Part shown: in pieces, positions 28,737-38,184 of the stretch
Position numbering within the stretch: the stretch's first letter is position 1
Layout: every line of letters begins with the position of its first letter
Origin: Deltaproteobacteria bacterium
GTDB taxonomy: Bacteria; Desulfobacterota; Desulfobulbia; Desulfobulbales; Desulfocapsaceae
Direction of reading: 5' to 3'
DNA length: 64,000 nucleotides
Assembly: GCA_026388715.1 (NCBI GenBank)
Contig: JAPLJF010000035.1
Coordinates: 158,429 to 222,428, forward strand
Notes under the pieces: generated by a model
The model's input: the letters and a program-made list of their open reading frames with translations, nothing else
Database searches by the model: none
Told to the model about the DNA's origin: nothing
Translations under genes and position numbers: made by a program

Positions 28737-29714
28737 TTAAGCTGTACATTCGACTTCAATCGCAGCTGGACGGCGCTGCCCCGGTTTAGCCATTGCTATT
28801 ACTTCTGATTTCGACTCTGCAGTTGAGGGAACCCCTGTGGAGCATAGCGGAACAGGGGTTCCCTCAACTGCACGTGGGTACTTATCCACGATCATCGCAC
28901 CGCCACCCATCCCGGTTCGATACACGACATCGGGCGTCTTTTACCCCAACGACTGATGCGGTCGCTCACCGTTATAGAAAGTGAAGTACTCGGTCAGTCC
29001 AGCCATCAATTCACCCATCGAGGCATAGCCCTTCAGATACACGTCCTCATGTTTAACATTACGCCAGAGCCGCTCGACGAAAATGTTGTCGAATGCTCGT
29101 CCCCGTCCATCCATGCTGATAGCAATACCTTCCCGTTTCAGCACGCCGGTGAAGACAACGCTTGTGAACTGTGAACCTTGATCGCTGTTGAAAATTTCCG
29201 GCTTGCCGTGCCTGCGCAAGGCTTCCTCCAGGCAATCGACACAGAACGCTACTTCCATGCTGTTGCTGATCCGACAGCTGAGTACTCGGCGCGAATACCA
29301 GTCAATAATCGCCACCAGATAGGCAAAGGTGATATCCGTGCTCCAGACCTGGTCCGGTCTGACCACGAAAACACCGCGCAATAGATCAGGATAAATCTTG
29401 TGATCAGGGTGTGCACGGCTGGTGTTGGGGCCTGGCGCCATGCCAGCCAACCCCATTTTCCGCATCAAACCTTGTACTCGTTTGCGATTAACGGTGTGGC
29501 CTGCAATCTTGAGAAAGACCACCATTTTGCGGCTGCCATAGAAAGGGTGCCGCGTGTATTCTCTGTCAATCAGGCAACTGAACATCAGATTGCTCTCATC
29601 AATCGGCCTAGGTTTTTGCTGCGCATAAATTGTGGAACGAGAAACTCCCGCCAGAACGCATTGCTGGATCATTGACACCGCATCCCCTTTGTCGATCCAG
29701 GTTTGTCGAATCAT
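28737..29714 (-). pseudogene. IS3 transposase OrfB with in-frame stop
   Basis: DDE integrase-core transposase: WSTDITFAYL gives the first Asp, FNSDQGSQF the second, and the Glu is in NIFVERLWRNVKHEDVYL. A TAA (28941-28943) follows RPHQSLG, where the family usually has Tyr, and the same frame continues (KTPDVVYRTG...) to 28737. The catalytic core is complete before the stop, so the shortened product could still be partly active. It overlaps orfA by 4 bases, the usual site for programmed frameshifting. Confidence 0.8.
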
Positions 29715-30037
29715 GACTGGCTGATGCCTGACTTTTTTTTCAGCCAGTCGAGTTCCACCTTCAGCTTGCCAATCTCGCTGTACAGCAGCTCCGGCTCCCT
29801 GTGTGCGGCAATCTGCTTGGGGCCTCGTTTTCCTTCAAACAGTGTTTTTGCTTGATCTTGAATTTCCTTCTTCCAATGCCCGACCGTAACAGGATGAACA
29901 CCATATTCCTGGCCAATCTCATTAATCGTCTTTACCCCTCGCAATGCCTCCAGACCGACCTTTGCCTTGAACTCGGGAGTGTGGAACTTCCTCTTCTTCG
30001 TGTCGCTCATCGTTTCTTGTTCCATATGATTGCGCAC
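29711..30037 (-). CDS. IS3 transposase OrfA
   Basis: A 108-residue DNA-binding subunit with a helix-turn-helix (KTINEIGQEYGVHPVTVGHWKKEI) after the typical FHTPEFKAKVGLEALRG start, then a leucine-zipper-like C-terminus (LLYSEIGKLKVELDWLKKK). Intact. It overlaps orfB by 4 bases. Confidence 0.9.
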   Translation of the reverse strand: MRNHMEQETMSDTKKRKFHTPEFKAKVGLEALRGVKTINEIGQEYGVHPVTVGHWKKEIQDQAKTLFEGKRGPKQIAAHREPELLYSEIGKLKVELDWLKKKSGISQS

Positions 30038-30071
30038 AGCTTAAACTACTGTCTTGAATCTGGGGTCCACT

Positions 30072-30592
30072 ATAACCATTCGTAACGAGGAGAGGCGCAT
30101 TCTCTTAAATCACACAGTAATCATTTTATATTTTTCTCTCTTTGGAACAACTATAAGTAAGGTTAACCCGAGGGCAGTTGGATAAAATCAGATATTCGAT
30201 GTGGCAATATTAACGCCAAGTTGAGCCGCAGTATAGCTGCCTTAAAACTGGGGTTCACTATAAACCATCAAAAGTGACAAACAAACTTTTGTTGAATTTT
30301 CTGTCAACGTAGGTAAAATTCGAAACTATTCGTTAAGCTAGCAGAACTTCAGAATTTTCTAGCTGAGTTTTTGTTAAGAGGTGCTGAAGGGAATGGTTAT
30401 TCCCTTAAAAGGAAACACTTAAGTTGTCGAAATTGTGCGTTATAAATTTTTGCATTTATTGTCAGCTTTAGGCAAAAATTGGCGATATGTTACTCCATGA
30501 TACCCCCCGTTCGTCCGTAGGGCAGTGTGGAGCACTAATGAAGATGTCAGTTTTGATGCATGAATTTTAGCTGCCGGGAGAGAATAGAAGCT
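30072..30592. other. A+T-rich intergenic stretch with IS-end remnant
   Basis: About 520 bases without a gene. At 30248-30268 the sequence ctggggttcactataaacc closely repeats the IS3 right end plus its flank (30060-30078), so an older copy of the same end seems to have been here. No promoter could be assigned with confidence. Confidence 0.5.
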
Positions 30593-31129
30593 ATGGCTGA
30601 AGAAAAGAAAGAGCCTTGGTTGAATTATTTGGCACTCACGACCGTGATACTAGCAGTGTGCGCCACTCTTTCAACATTTAAGGGTGGTTCGTATTCAACG
30701 CGGTCTGTGATAAGTCAAACCGAAGCGGCCAACCAATGGGCCTATTATCAGGCAAAGAGTATAAAAACTTACCTCTATGAAATCCAAAAGGAACGCCTTG
30801 AGCTTGAACTTGAGGAAGGCGATGAATTATCATCCAAAGCAATTGAGTCCCATAAAAAGAAGATTTCAACCTATGCTGACAGGATCGAAAAATATAATTT
30901 AGAGAAAGTTGCCATAGAAAAAGAAGCAAAGCGCCTCGAGACAATTCGTGATGATGCCAAGAAACACGCTCAAGTTTTCGGTATCGCAATTATCTTTCTT
31001 CAGATAGCGATTCTCCTCTCCTCGATTGCGGCTTTAATGAAAAAAAAGCTAATCTGGTATATAGGAATTCTAATGGGAATGGCAGGGATTACCTGCTTTG
31101 CCAACGGCTTTTTACTTATAGTTATATGA
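30593..31129 (+). CDS. DUF4337-like membrane protein
   Basis: A 178-residue protein. It has one N-terminal membrane helix (YLALTTVILAVCATLSTF), a charged helical middle section with QAANQW/YYQAKSIK-like repeats and a coiled coil, then two C-terminal membrane helices (FGIAIIFLQIAILLSSIAAL; IGILMGMAGITCFANGFLL). This matches the DUF4337 arrangement; the function is unknown. I chose the ATG at 30593, with ggagaga upstream, over the ATG at 30560. Confidence 0.75.
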   Translation: MAEEKKEPWLNYLALTTVILAVCATLSTFKGGSYSTRSVISQTEAANQWAYYQAKSIKTYLYEIQKERLELELEEGDELSSKAIESHKKKISTYADRIEKYNLEKVAIEKEAKRLETIRDDAKKHAQVFGIAIIFLQIAILLSSIAALMKKKLIWYIGILMGMAGITCFANGFLLIVI

Positions 31130-31138
31130 CGTTTTTTT

Positions 31139-31727
31139 CTAGACTTTCTTCAAGTAGTAGCCGTTGTTTGACCTTACTTGATTATAAGTAGAGCTTCCGC
31201 AGAAAATCATTTTCGGCTTGGTGAATCCTTGGATGAACCAGCCCAAGGATTGCAGTTCAAGCAGTATCCACGAAAATTGATCTGTCAAATATCGTGAGAA
31301 GCTATTTTTTATGACACCTGTTCTCTGGACACACAAATTCCTGAGCAGAACCAGCAGGTTCATCACCAAGAAGATGGCTTTAATCCATGTCTCAGAGGTC
31401 TTTGCCGTCTTGGCACGGATGTAATTAAGTCGGTAGCCGTGTTTTTGCCCTGGCCAAATTTTCCTTCAATGGGAATACGCTCCAGGGCATCCTGTTTCCG
31501 TTGTGTCTTTGCCTTCTTAATTTCTTCAGCATTCATCTCTGTATATTTTTTAGGCCGACCAAGCAGTTTTCCTCGAAAACGAATTCCCTCTTTCTTTCAA
31601 GTAGGTTCTGTTTTCTCTGGTGCTGTAAATTCTGTCAGCGAGAACAACCTCAGCGAAATAGCCGTATCGTGTTTTGTATCGTTCAGCTTGGTCCTGTAGG
31701 TCATGGCCTTTATCCGTCTCAAAGGCA
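31139..31727 (-). pseudogene. IS5-like DDE transposase remnant
   Basis: The minus strand reads, in more than one frame, DAFETDKGHDLQDQAERY, FAEVVLADRIYSTREN, GRPKKYTEMNAEEIKKAK, then IPIEGKFGQGKNG and WIKAIFLVMNLLVLLRNLC, the C-terminal half of an IS5/IS1182-type transposase. The N-terminal half is missing and at least two frameshifts are present. It abuts the 3' end of the P-type ATPase gene. Confidence 0.75.
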
Positions 31728-31728
31728 T

Positions 31729-34278
31729 CTAAGAGAATCGGGAGCGGTTTGCTGCCAGCTTAAAAATCTCAAAGCCCGTTATACTCAACAAACCTGTTGC
31801 AGTACAGAGGCTGATTTCCAACAAACTCACCTTTTCAAAAAGAAATATGTCGATCAGAAATGGAACATTTAATACCAGTGCGAGGAAAAGTATTGCTCCG
31901 CCAACTATCCATTTTACGGTTGCGTTGGGAGTAATCAGAATCTGGAAAATATTTCTCGTCCAAGACCGGTTGGACAATATTAAGACAATGTTCGAGGATA
32001 TAAGGGTGATGAGAGAGAAGGTTCTGACCTCTTTTTCTGAATATCCCAGGTGCAAACCAAGTCCATAAACTGCCATGACAATGATTAATACGCCAACCCC
32101 CTGCAGGCAGCTGAGGAGAATCTTTCGTCCTCCGAAAAAGGGCTTGTCAATCTTTGCCGGTGGCCTGGACATAATGTTGGCCTCTTCCTTTTCCGCCTCA
32201 AAGATAATGGAACAGGCAGGGTCGATTATCAGTTCCATGAACACAATATGAACCGGCCAGAGGATCAGTGGGAGGTTGCTAAAAAAAACAGGGATGAGAG
32301 ACAGGCCAGCAATAGGTACATGTATTGCAAAAATGTACCCCAGAGATTTCTGGAGATTGTCGAAAATCCGCCGACCCATCCTTACAGCCCCGACGATGGA
32401 GGCGAAGTTGTCATCCATGAGCACCAATGAAGAGGCTTCCCGAGCTACATCGGTTCCCTTTTCTCCCATGGCAATACCAATATGGGCAGCTTTTAACGCA
32501 GGAGCATCATTGACCCCGTCACCGGTCATAGCAACAATTTCATTGTTTTTCTTGAGGGCGTTGACAATTTTCAGTTTCTGTTCCGGCACAACCCTGGCGA
32601 ACACATTGACATGTTGAATTTTCTCACACAGATCAGACTCGGACATCACTTGCAGTTCTTGGCCGGTTATACAGATATCATGGTTTTGCAGGCCAATTTC
32701 CATGGCAATATTCTTAGCCGTTACGGGATAATCTCCGGTAATCATAATAACCCTGATTCCAGCCCGATGACATTCTGCTACGGCTTCCGGCACATTTGGC
32801 CGGATGGGGTCGGACAGTCCGATGAGACCAACAAATTCAAAATCGAAATCATGTTGAACATCTGGCAAGCTTGATGATACGACTCGTGCCTTGCCAACGC
32901 CAAGGACCCGCAAACCCTTCATCGCGAGATGCTCAACGGCAGAGGCCAGATCGTGCTGTTTTTGCTCATCAAGGTGACAGAGATCAGAAATTGTCTCAGG
33001 AGCACCTTTTACGGCAATGGTTTTTTCGTCTGTCCCTGTCTGTCTGAACACTCTCGACATGGCCAGTAAATCCTTTGAAAGAGGGTATTCTTTCAACATC
33101 TCCCAATCGGTATGAATGTGATCAGTTCCATTAAGATGCAACTCACTCATCTGTAAAATGGCTTTTTCCATGGGGTCAAAGGGATTGGTCTGGCTCGAAA
33201 GCATTCCGTACTCGATAATTTCATGGAATTTTTCCGGGAAACTCTTGTCAGCAGCCGGGGAGAAGAACTCCGAACCGTTATACAGCCAGGTAACAGTCAT
33301 CCTATTCTGGGTGAGGGTCCCTGTTTTGTCTGAACATAAGACAGTCGCTGCTCCGAGAGTTTCAATAGCTGCAGGTTTTCTGGTCAATACATTCTGCTTC
33401 GACATACGCCAAGCGCCCAGAGCCAGAAACACCGCAAGAACAACGGAAAATTCCTCAGGCAACATGGCCATTGCCAGTGTGAGGCCCGCAAGAAATCCTT
33501 TTAGTAAATCACCTCGGGAAATGGTATAGACCGCGATCACAAGCAGACAAAGGGAAATCCCGATAATCGCAAGTTTTTTGATCAGCGATCCCATTTCACG
33601 TTTGAGTTTGGTCTCCTCTGCCGTTACAGATTCCAGGGCCTTGCCGATGCAGCCTATCTCCGTATTCATGCCGGTAGCTGTAACCTTTGCCATGCCGTTG
33701 CCCTGAACAATCAAGGAACCAGAATAGACAAAAGGCAAATCGTCACCACCTGGATGTACTTTTTTCTCAAGTGAATCCCATTCGGTTTTTCGTACCGGCA
33801 CCGATTCTCCGGTGAGCAAGGATTCATCGGCCAAAATATTTACGGAAGTTAAAACAGTAGCATCCGCTGGCACCCTGTCTCCCTCCTGAAGAATAATGAT
33901 ATCGTCGGTCACTACTTCTCGGCCGGCTATTCTCTTTTCTCTTCCATCGCGGATAACCAGGGCTCGGGGGCTCGCTAGATCCTTCAAGGCATCCAAAGCC
34001 TTCTCAGTCTTCTTTTCCTGGTAAAGCTCAATCCCTATTATCACGAAGACAAAACCTAACAGCATTAACCCCTCATGCAAGTCTCCCAGGATCAGATACA
34101 GTGTCCCGCAGGCTACCAGTAACAGGAACATGGGTTCCTGAACCACTCCCAAGGCGATTAAAAAGAGATTTCTTGGTTTGGATGAGGAGAGTTCATTGAA
34201 GCCTTCCTTTGCAATTTTTTCTTGAGCCTGAGTTTCGCTCAAACCCAAAGACATATCTGGTTTTGTGTTGATATTCAT
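31729..34278 (-). CDS. P2-type cation-transporting ATPase
   Basis: An 849-residue P-type ATPase of the Ca2+-ATPase-like group. It has an actuator TGES loop (ADESLLTGESVPV), the phosphorylation motif CSDKTGTLTQNRM, nucleotide-domain KGAPE, and the hinge TGDGVNDAPALKAAHIGIAMG. Membrane helix 4 reads LAMAMLPEEFSVV and helix 6 MELIIDPACSI, so acidic ligands for Ca2+ or Mn2+ are plausible; the ion is not proven. The last residues (NRSRFS) and the stop lie at the junction with the transposase remnant, so the natural C-terminus may have been changed slightly. Confidence 0.88.
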   Translation of the reverse strand: MNINTKPDMSLGLSETQAQEKIAKEGFNELSSSKPRNLFLIALGVVQEPMFLLLVACGTLYLILGDLHEGLMLLGFVFVIIGIELYQEKKTEKALDALKDLASPRALVIRDGREKRIAGREVVTDDIIILQEGDRVPADATVLTSVNILADESLLTGESVPVRKTEWDSLEKKVHPGGDDLPFVYSGSLIVQGNGMAKVTATGMNTEIGCIGKALESVTAEETKLKREMGSLIKKLAIIGISLCLLVIAVYTISRGDLLKGFLAGLTLAMAMLPEEFSVVLAVFLALGAWRMSKQNVLTRKPAAIETLGAATVLCSDKTGTLTQNRMTVTWLYNGSEFFSPAADKSFPEKFHEIIEYGMLSSQTNPFDPMEKAILQMSELHLNGTDHIHTDWEMLKEYPLSKDLLAMSRVFRQTGTDEKTIAVKGAPETISDLCHLDEQKQHDLASAVEHLAMKGLRVLGVGKARVVSSSLPDVQHDFDFEFVGLIGLSDPIRPNVPEAVAECHRAGIRVIMITGDYPVTAKNIAMEIGLQNHDICITGQELQVMSESDLCEKIQHVNVFARVVPEQKLKIVNALKKNNEIVAMTGDGVNDAPALKAAHIGIAMGEKGTDVAREASSLVLMDDNFASIVGAVRMGRRIFDNLQKSLGYIFAIHVPIAGLSLIPVFFSNLPLILWPVHIVFMELIIDPACSIIFEAEKEEANIMSRPPAKIDKPFFGGRKILLSCLQGVGVLIIVMAVYGLGLHLGYSEKEVRTFSLITLISSNIVLILSNRSWTRNIFQILITPNATVKWIVGGAILFLALVLNVPFLIDIFLFEKVSLLEISLCTATGLLSITGFEIFKLAANRSRFS

Positions 34279-34573
34279 AGGGTATTTATTTGAGTAGATA
34301 ATGAAAGTTGTCTTCTGAGAGTAGGCAAGGTCTCAATTAAAGAGATGGCTATGCGATAGGTTGTGTTATATTTACGGTTTGCAAAGTGTTTTATCGAGGA
34401 ATCTTTACATTCTAATTGTCATAGCTGCCTTGTTTGTCGGTGCCAGATCATATTGACACCGAACAGTATTGATAGGTATAGTATGCTCAGTAAGTTTACA
34501 TAAGAAAAGAGTGTCGGAATTACCAGTTTTCTTTTGTCTGTTTACAAAAAATTATCCATGACTGGAGATCTTG
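34279..34573. other. Spacer between ATPase and lipoprotein genes
   Basis: 295 A+T-rich bases between divergent genes. A ggag site precedes the lipoprotein ATG. I see no other clear feature. Confidence 0.4.
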
Positions 34574-34918
34574 ATGAGAGCTACAAGCTTTATTATCCTT
34601 GTTTTTTTATTTCTTGGCGGTTGTTCCCAAGAGGCACAGAATAAATTTGGCAGGGCTGTTCAGAATTGGACGGGCACCAACGGGGTGCTTGAGGTCTATG
34701 CTGGAGATAAACTGGTTAAGCGTTTTCTGAAAATCGATAAGCTAACCACTGCTACTGCCACCGATGGTAAAGAGGCTCGACCTTATCGGTATGGCTACGG
34801 CGTTTTGGACGAAAATCTGAACGGTGTGGCTGATGCAAATGAAAAGAAAGTCTATTTTGAGTTCAGTGATTACTCAACATCATATATTTTCTATGAAGAT
34901 CCCAAATCATCAAAATAA
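34574..34918 (+). CDS. Small lipoprotein
   Basis: A 114-residue protein with a lipoprotein signal: IILVFLFLGGC, with the lipobox Cys at about residue 17. The mature part is short and hydrophilic (VLEVYAGDKLVKRFLKIDKL..., RYGYGVLDENLNGVAD). I do not recognise a family. It is a single gene next to the P-type ATPase, divergently transcribed. The TTG directly before the ATG was not used. Confidence 0.65.
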   Translation: MRATSFIILVFLFLGGCSQEAQNKFGRAVQNWTGTNGVLEVYAGDKLVKRFLKIDKLTTATATDGKEARPYRYGYGVLDENLNGVADANEKKVYFEFSDYSTSYIFYEDPKSSK

Positions 34919-35602
34919 ATTTTCGTTTCAAGCTATGGTCTGGTGCTAATAACAGATAGAGCGGCTGATATGAAACTTGCAGAATGCCAGAAATTAATTC
35001 ACCAGCGTTGTGGGTTGATAATTCTAAGATTTTTAACTTTTAAATACGATTGCTTTTAAAGACAATGTCGTTGACTTTTTTATTATTTGAGAGTATTTGA
35101 TTTTTTTTTGAAAATATAGGTTACACTTCAAAAATATTGAAAGATGCCAATAGGCAGACTAAGTATTATCGGTTTAAGGCTTTTACTTAATACAGATAGT
35201 TCTTCGAATGTAAGTTGTGCATTGCCGAAAACTTACAAGTGGTGAATCAATGCATGTATCGTATTATGATTACAATCTCGTCGTGTAGTCATTTTTTTTA
35301 TTAAATAGTAAGAATTGAGGTTTTTATTAACGTGGACAGTCATAGTAGTAGGTTACAAATTATAGTTTTTTCACTTCAGTAATCAGCCTTTTCCCTCAGT
35401 TCCTCCAGGTCAAGGTTGTTGCTGTAAATGAGCATTAACCATGACATGGAATCCCAGGCGTTTTCGCCATTTCCCACATCATATTACATTATAACAAACC
35501 AACTGCGCTAAACGTCAGGTTGAATTAACACGCCTGTCACGAACATGTGTGTCTTGGTGTAACTCTGTCAGTGGACAGAAATCCAGTGGTAGGAGGTGTG
35601 TT
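34919..35602. other. A+T-rich intergenic region with possible gene fragment
   Basis: 684 bases, mostly very A+T-rich. On the minus strand 35376-35477 a short frame reads VGNGENAWDSMSWLM then LIYSNNLDLEELREKADY, protein-like but too short to assign. It may be the tail of a lost gene. The mgtE-like gene has a strong aggagg site at the right end. Confidence 0.35.
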
Positions 35603-36853
35603 ATGCAGAGGACAACAGAGCTATATATAAGTTCGGTTCTTAACAAGAAAGTTATTAACCCAAGTGGTCAGATCATTGGCAAACTTTGGGATGTCGCTAT
35701 CGCCCCCGGTGATGCATTTCCGGTAGTAACTGGTCTTTTACTTAAACGGGGAAAGCATGTTTGCACAGTGCCATGGCAGTACGTTGTCTTATTTAATCCG
35801 CTGGTCGTTTCAGTTGCTGGCACAGCCGCAGATTACCCAACATATGAAGCCGGGTCAGGTTCAATCCTATTACGTCGAGATGTTCTTGATAAACAAATTG
35901 TTGATGTGAATGGCGCTAAGGTAGTCAGGGTAAATGATGTTAAGCTGGCTCCTTATGAGGATATGTTGTGCATATTTTCCGTTGATATAGGTTTCAGGGG
36001 ATTACTGCGGCGGATCGGATATGAACGGTTATGGTCACTCGTTCAGAAGGATATTCCGCAAAGTGAAATCGGATGGCAATTTGTAAACCATTTGGAAATT
36101 AATGCTGCCGGACTTACGTTATCAGTGGCACGGGAGCAACTGGCGGATATGCACCCATCTGACATAGCAGAGATAATTGCCAACATTCCGAGAGATTCCA
36201 TCCAGGGTGTTCTTAATTCACTTGACCATGAAACTGCCGGTGAAGCAATTCACGAACTGGAACAAGAACTTCGAACACACGTAATCTGCTGTATGGATAG
36301 CGAGCATGCCTCCGATATTCTCGAAGAAATGTCTCCCGATGAAGCCGCTGATGTTCTTGGAAACCTTCCCGAAGAAAAAGCCCAAGAGCTTTTGGGTCTC
36401 ATGGACCAGGAAGAGGCCGAGGAAATTCAGGAACTAATGGAACATGAGGATGATACTGCCGGTGGCCTGATGAACCATAAATTTATCGCCATTTCTGCAG
36501 ATATGACAATAGGCAAAGCATTGGATGAAATTAAACGCCAGGCTGAGGAAGTCGAAACAATTAATTATGCCTATGTCCTTGATGCTGCTGAACGGTTGAT
36601 CGGCGTCATAAGCCTGCGGGAATTACTCATTGGCAACTCCGAACTTCCTGTCTCTGAAGTAATGTCAGAGCATCTTAAAACAGTGGATGTAGAAACAAAA
36701 CCGGTTGACATCTTGGCTCTATTGGCAAAATATGACCTCATTGCTGTTCCAGTTTTAGATGAACAAGGTAAAGTGGCTGGCGTCGTTACCATTGATGATG
36801 TTGTTGAAATATTCCTGCCCTACGTCCTGAAACGAAGAAGACACCATGCATAA
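35603..36853 (+). CDS. PRC-barrel/MgtE-N/CBS regulatory protein
   Basis: A 416-residue soluble protein. Two PRC-barrel-like units (LYISSVLNKKVINPSGQIIGKL; LDKQIVDVNGAKVVRVND) are followed by an MgtE N-type helical repeat domain (MHPSDIAEIIANIP, MSPDEAADVLGNLPEEKAQELL) and two CBS domains (DDTAGGLMNHKFIAISADMT; VSEVMSEHLKTVDVETK...GVVTIDDVVEIF). The MgtE transmembrane part is absent. Its Mg2+-sensing module may therefore regulate another carrier; the next gene is an Nramp-like transporter. Start chosen at the ATG with aggagg; an upstream in-frame start at 35549 is unlikely. Confidence 0.88.
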   Translation: MQRTTELYISSVLNKKVINPSGQIIGKLWDVAIAPGDAFPVVTGLLLKRGKHVCTVPWQYVVLFNPLVVSVAGTAADYPTYEAGSGSILLRRDVLDKQIVDVNGAKVVRVNDVKLAPYEDMLCIFSVDIGFRGLLRRIGYERLWSLVQKDIPQSEIGWQFVNHLEINAAGLTLSVAREQLADMHPSDIAEIIANIPRDSIQGVLNSLDHETAGEAIHELEQELRTHVICCMDSEHASDILEEMSPDEAADVLGNLPEEKAQELLGLMDQEEAEEIQELMEHEDDTAGGLMNHKFIAISADMTIGKALDEIKRQAEEVETINYAYVLDAAERLIGVISLRELLIGNSELPVSEVMSEHLKTVDVETKPVDILALLAKYDLIAVPVLDEQGKVAGVVTIDDVVEIFLPYVLKRRRHHA

Positions 36854-36918
36854 TTGACAAGATGTCCATTGTCTTACAAAATTTTTTTAACCATTGCAAA
36901 GTCGCATGGAGACTTCCC

Positions 36919-38145
36919 ATGAAATTGAACAAAAAAAATATATCGATGTTTCTTGCTGTCCTTGGGCCAGGAATTATTACTGCCAACGTTGACAATGATG
37001 CTGGCGGGATTACCACCTATTCAGTTGCTGGAGCACAGTTCGGATACTCTCTGCTGTGGACGTTAATACCGATTACAGTTGCGCTGGTTGTCGTTCAGGA
37101 AATGGTTGCCAGGATGGGTATTATTACTGGAAAAACCCTTGCTGACCTCATTAGGGAACAATTTGGCATCAAGATTACTTTTTACTTGATGATAAGTCTT
37201 TTGATTGCGGATTTGGGTAACACAGTGGCTGAGTTTGCAGGATGGGCTGCCAGTATGGAGTTATTCGGGGTGAACAAGTACATATCTGTTCCAATTGGTG
37301 CTTTTCTTGTCTGGTGGTTAGTGGTTAAAGGAACATACCGGATAGTAGAGAAAATATTTCTCTTTTCCTGCACCATCTTCATTACTTATATCATTTCAGC
37401 GTTCATGGCTGCACCACCTTGGGCGCAGGTGCTGATAGAAACGGTCAAGCCAACATTCAACATGAACCCTCCATATTTAATGATGATTATCGGTGTTGTA
37501 GGAACAACCATTGCACCATGGATGCAGTTTTACTTGCAATCCGCTGTTGTAGAAAAAAATCTAAAAGTCGAAGACTACAAGGCATCCCGCTGGGACGTAA
37601 TCGTTGGCTGCTTGATGACCGACGTGGTGGCTTTTTTTATAATCGTTGCCTGTGGTGCCACGTTGTATGCCCATGGCATCAAAATTAATGACGCAGCCGA
37701 CGCTGCAAAGGCGTTGAAACCATTAGCCGGGAAATATGCGTCCGTGCTTTTTGCTATCGGTCTGGCAAATGCCTCGCTGTTCGCCGCATCCATTCTGCCG
37801 CTTGCAACTGCCTACTACGTTTGTGAAGGTATGGGATGGGAATCAGGAATTGACCATAACTTTAAATCGGCTCCTCAGTTCATGTGGCTCTATACTGGTT
37901 TGATTGCTATTGGTGCTTTGATAATCCTAATTCCGAATGCACCTCTAATCGCTATCATGCTCATTTCGCAGGTAGTAAATGGTGTGATGTTGCCATTTGT
38001 CCTGATTTTTATGCTATTACTCATAAACAATAAAGAGTTGATGGGTGAATATGTCAACACCAAGACATTTAACAGAATTGCCTGGACAACGGTAATTGTT
38101 ATGGTAGTACTTACGCTCTCATTGGTGGTTACCTCGGTTGTGTAA
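36919..38145 (+). CDS. Nramp-family-like metal ion transporter
   Basis: A 408-residue, about 11-helix transporter of the SLC11/Nramp fold. Helix 1 has GPGIITANVDNDAGG where Mn/Fe Nramps usually have DPGN, and helix 6 has TIAPWMQFYLQSAVV where they have MPHN. Losing the helix-6 Met suggests a hard cation such as Mg2+ instead of transition metals. It lies 65 bases after the MgtE-N/CBS gene. I used the ATG at 36919 with ggag upstream; an ATG at 36862 adds 19 residues. Confidence 0.85.
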   Translation: MKLNKKNISMFLAVLGPGIITANVDNDAGGITTYSVAGAQFGYSLLWTLIPITVALVVVQEMVARMGIITGKTLADLIREQFGIKITFYLMISLLIADLGNTVAEFAGWAASMELFGVNKYISVPIGAFLVWWLVVKGTYRIVEKIFLFSCTIFITYIISAFMAAPPWAQVLIETVKPTFNMNPPYLMMIIGVVGTTIAPWMQFYLQSAVVEKNLKVEDYKASRWDVIVGCLMTDVVAFFIIVACGATLYAHGIKINDAADAAKALKPLAGKYASVLFAIGLANASLFAASILPLATAYYVCEGMGWESGIDHNFKSAPQFMWLYTGLIAIGALIILIPNAPLIAIMLISQVVNGVMLPFVLIFMLLLINNKELMGEYVNTKTFNRIAWTTVIVMVVLTLSLVVTSVV

Positions 38146-38184
38146 GTCTGTCTTGAAGATAAATGTCGGAAAAATGGTATTGTT

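Larger units (their letters stand above)
28701..30071 (-). mobile_element. IS3-family element
   Basis: Terminal inverted repeats agtggacccctgagtcaaga (from 28701) and its partner ending tggggtccact (30050-30071) bound two transposase frames, orfA and orfB. The match extends inward through a second block (tttaagctgt) at both ends. No convincing target duplication was seen. Length is about 1.37 kb, normal for the family. Confidence 0.85.
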
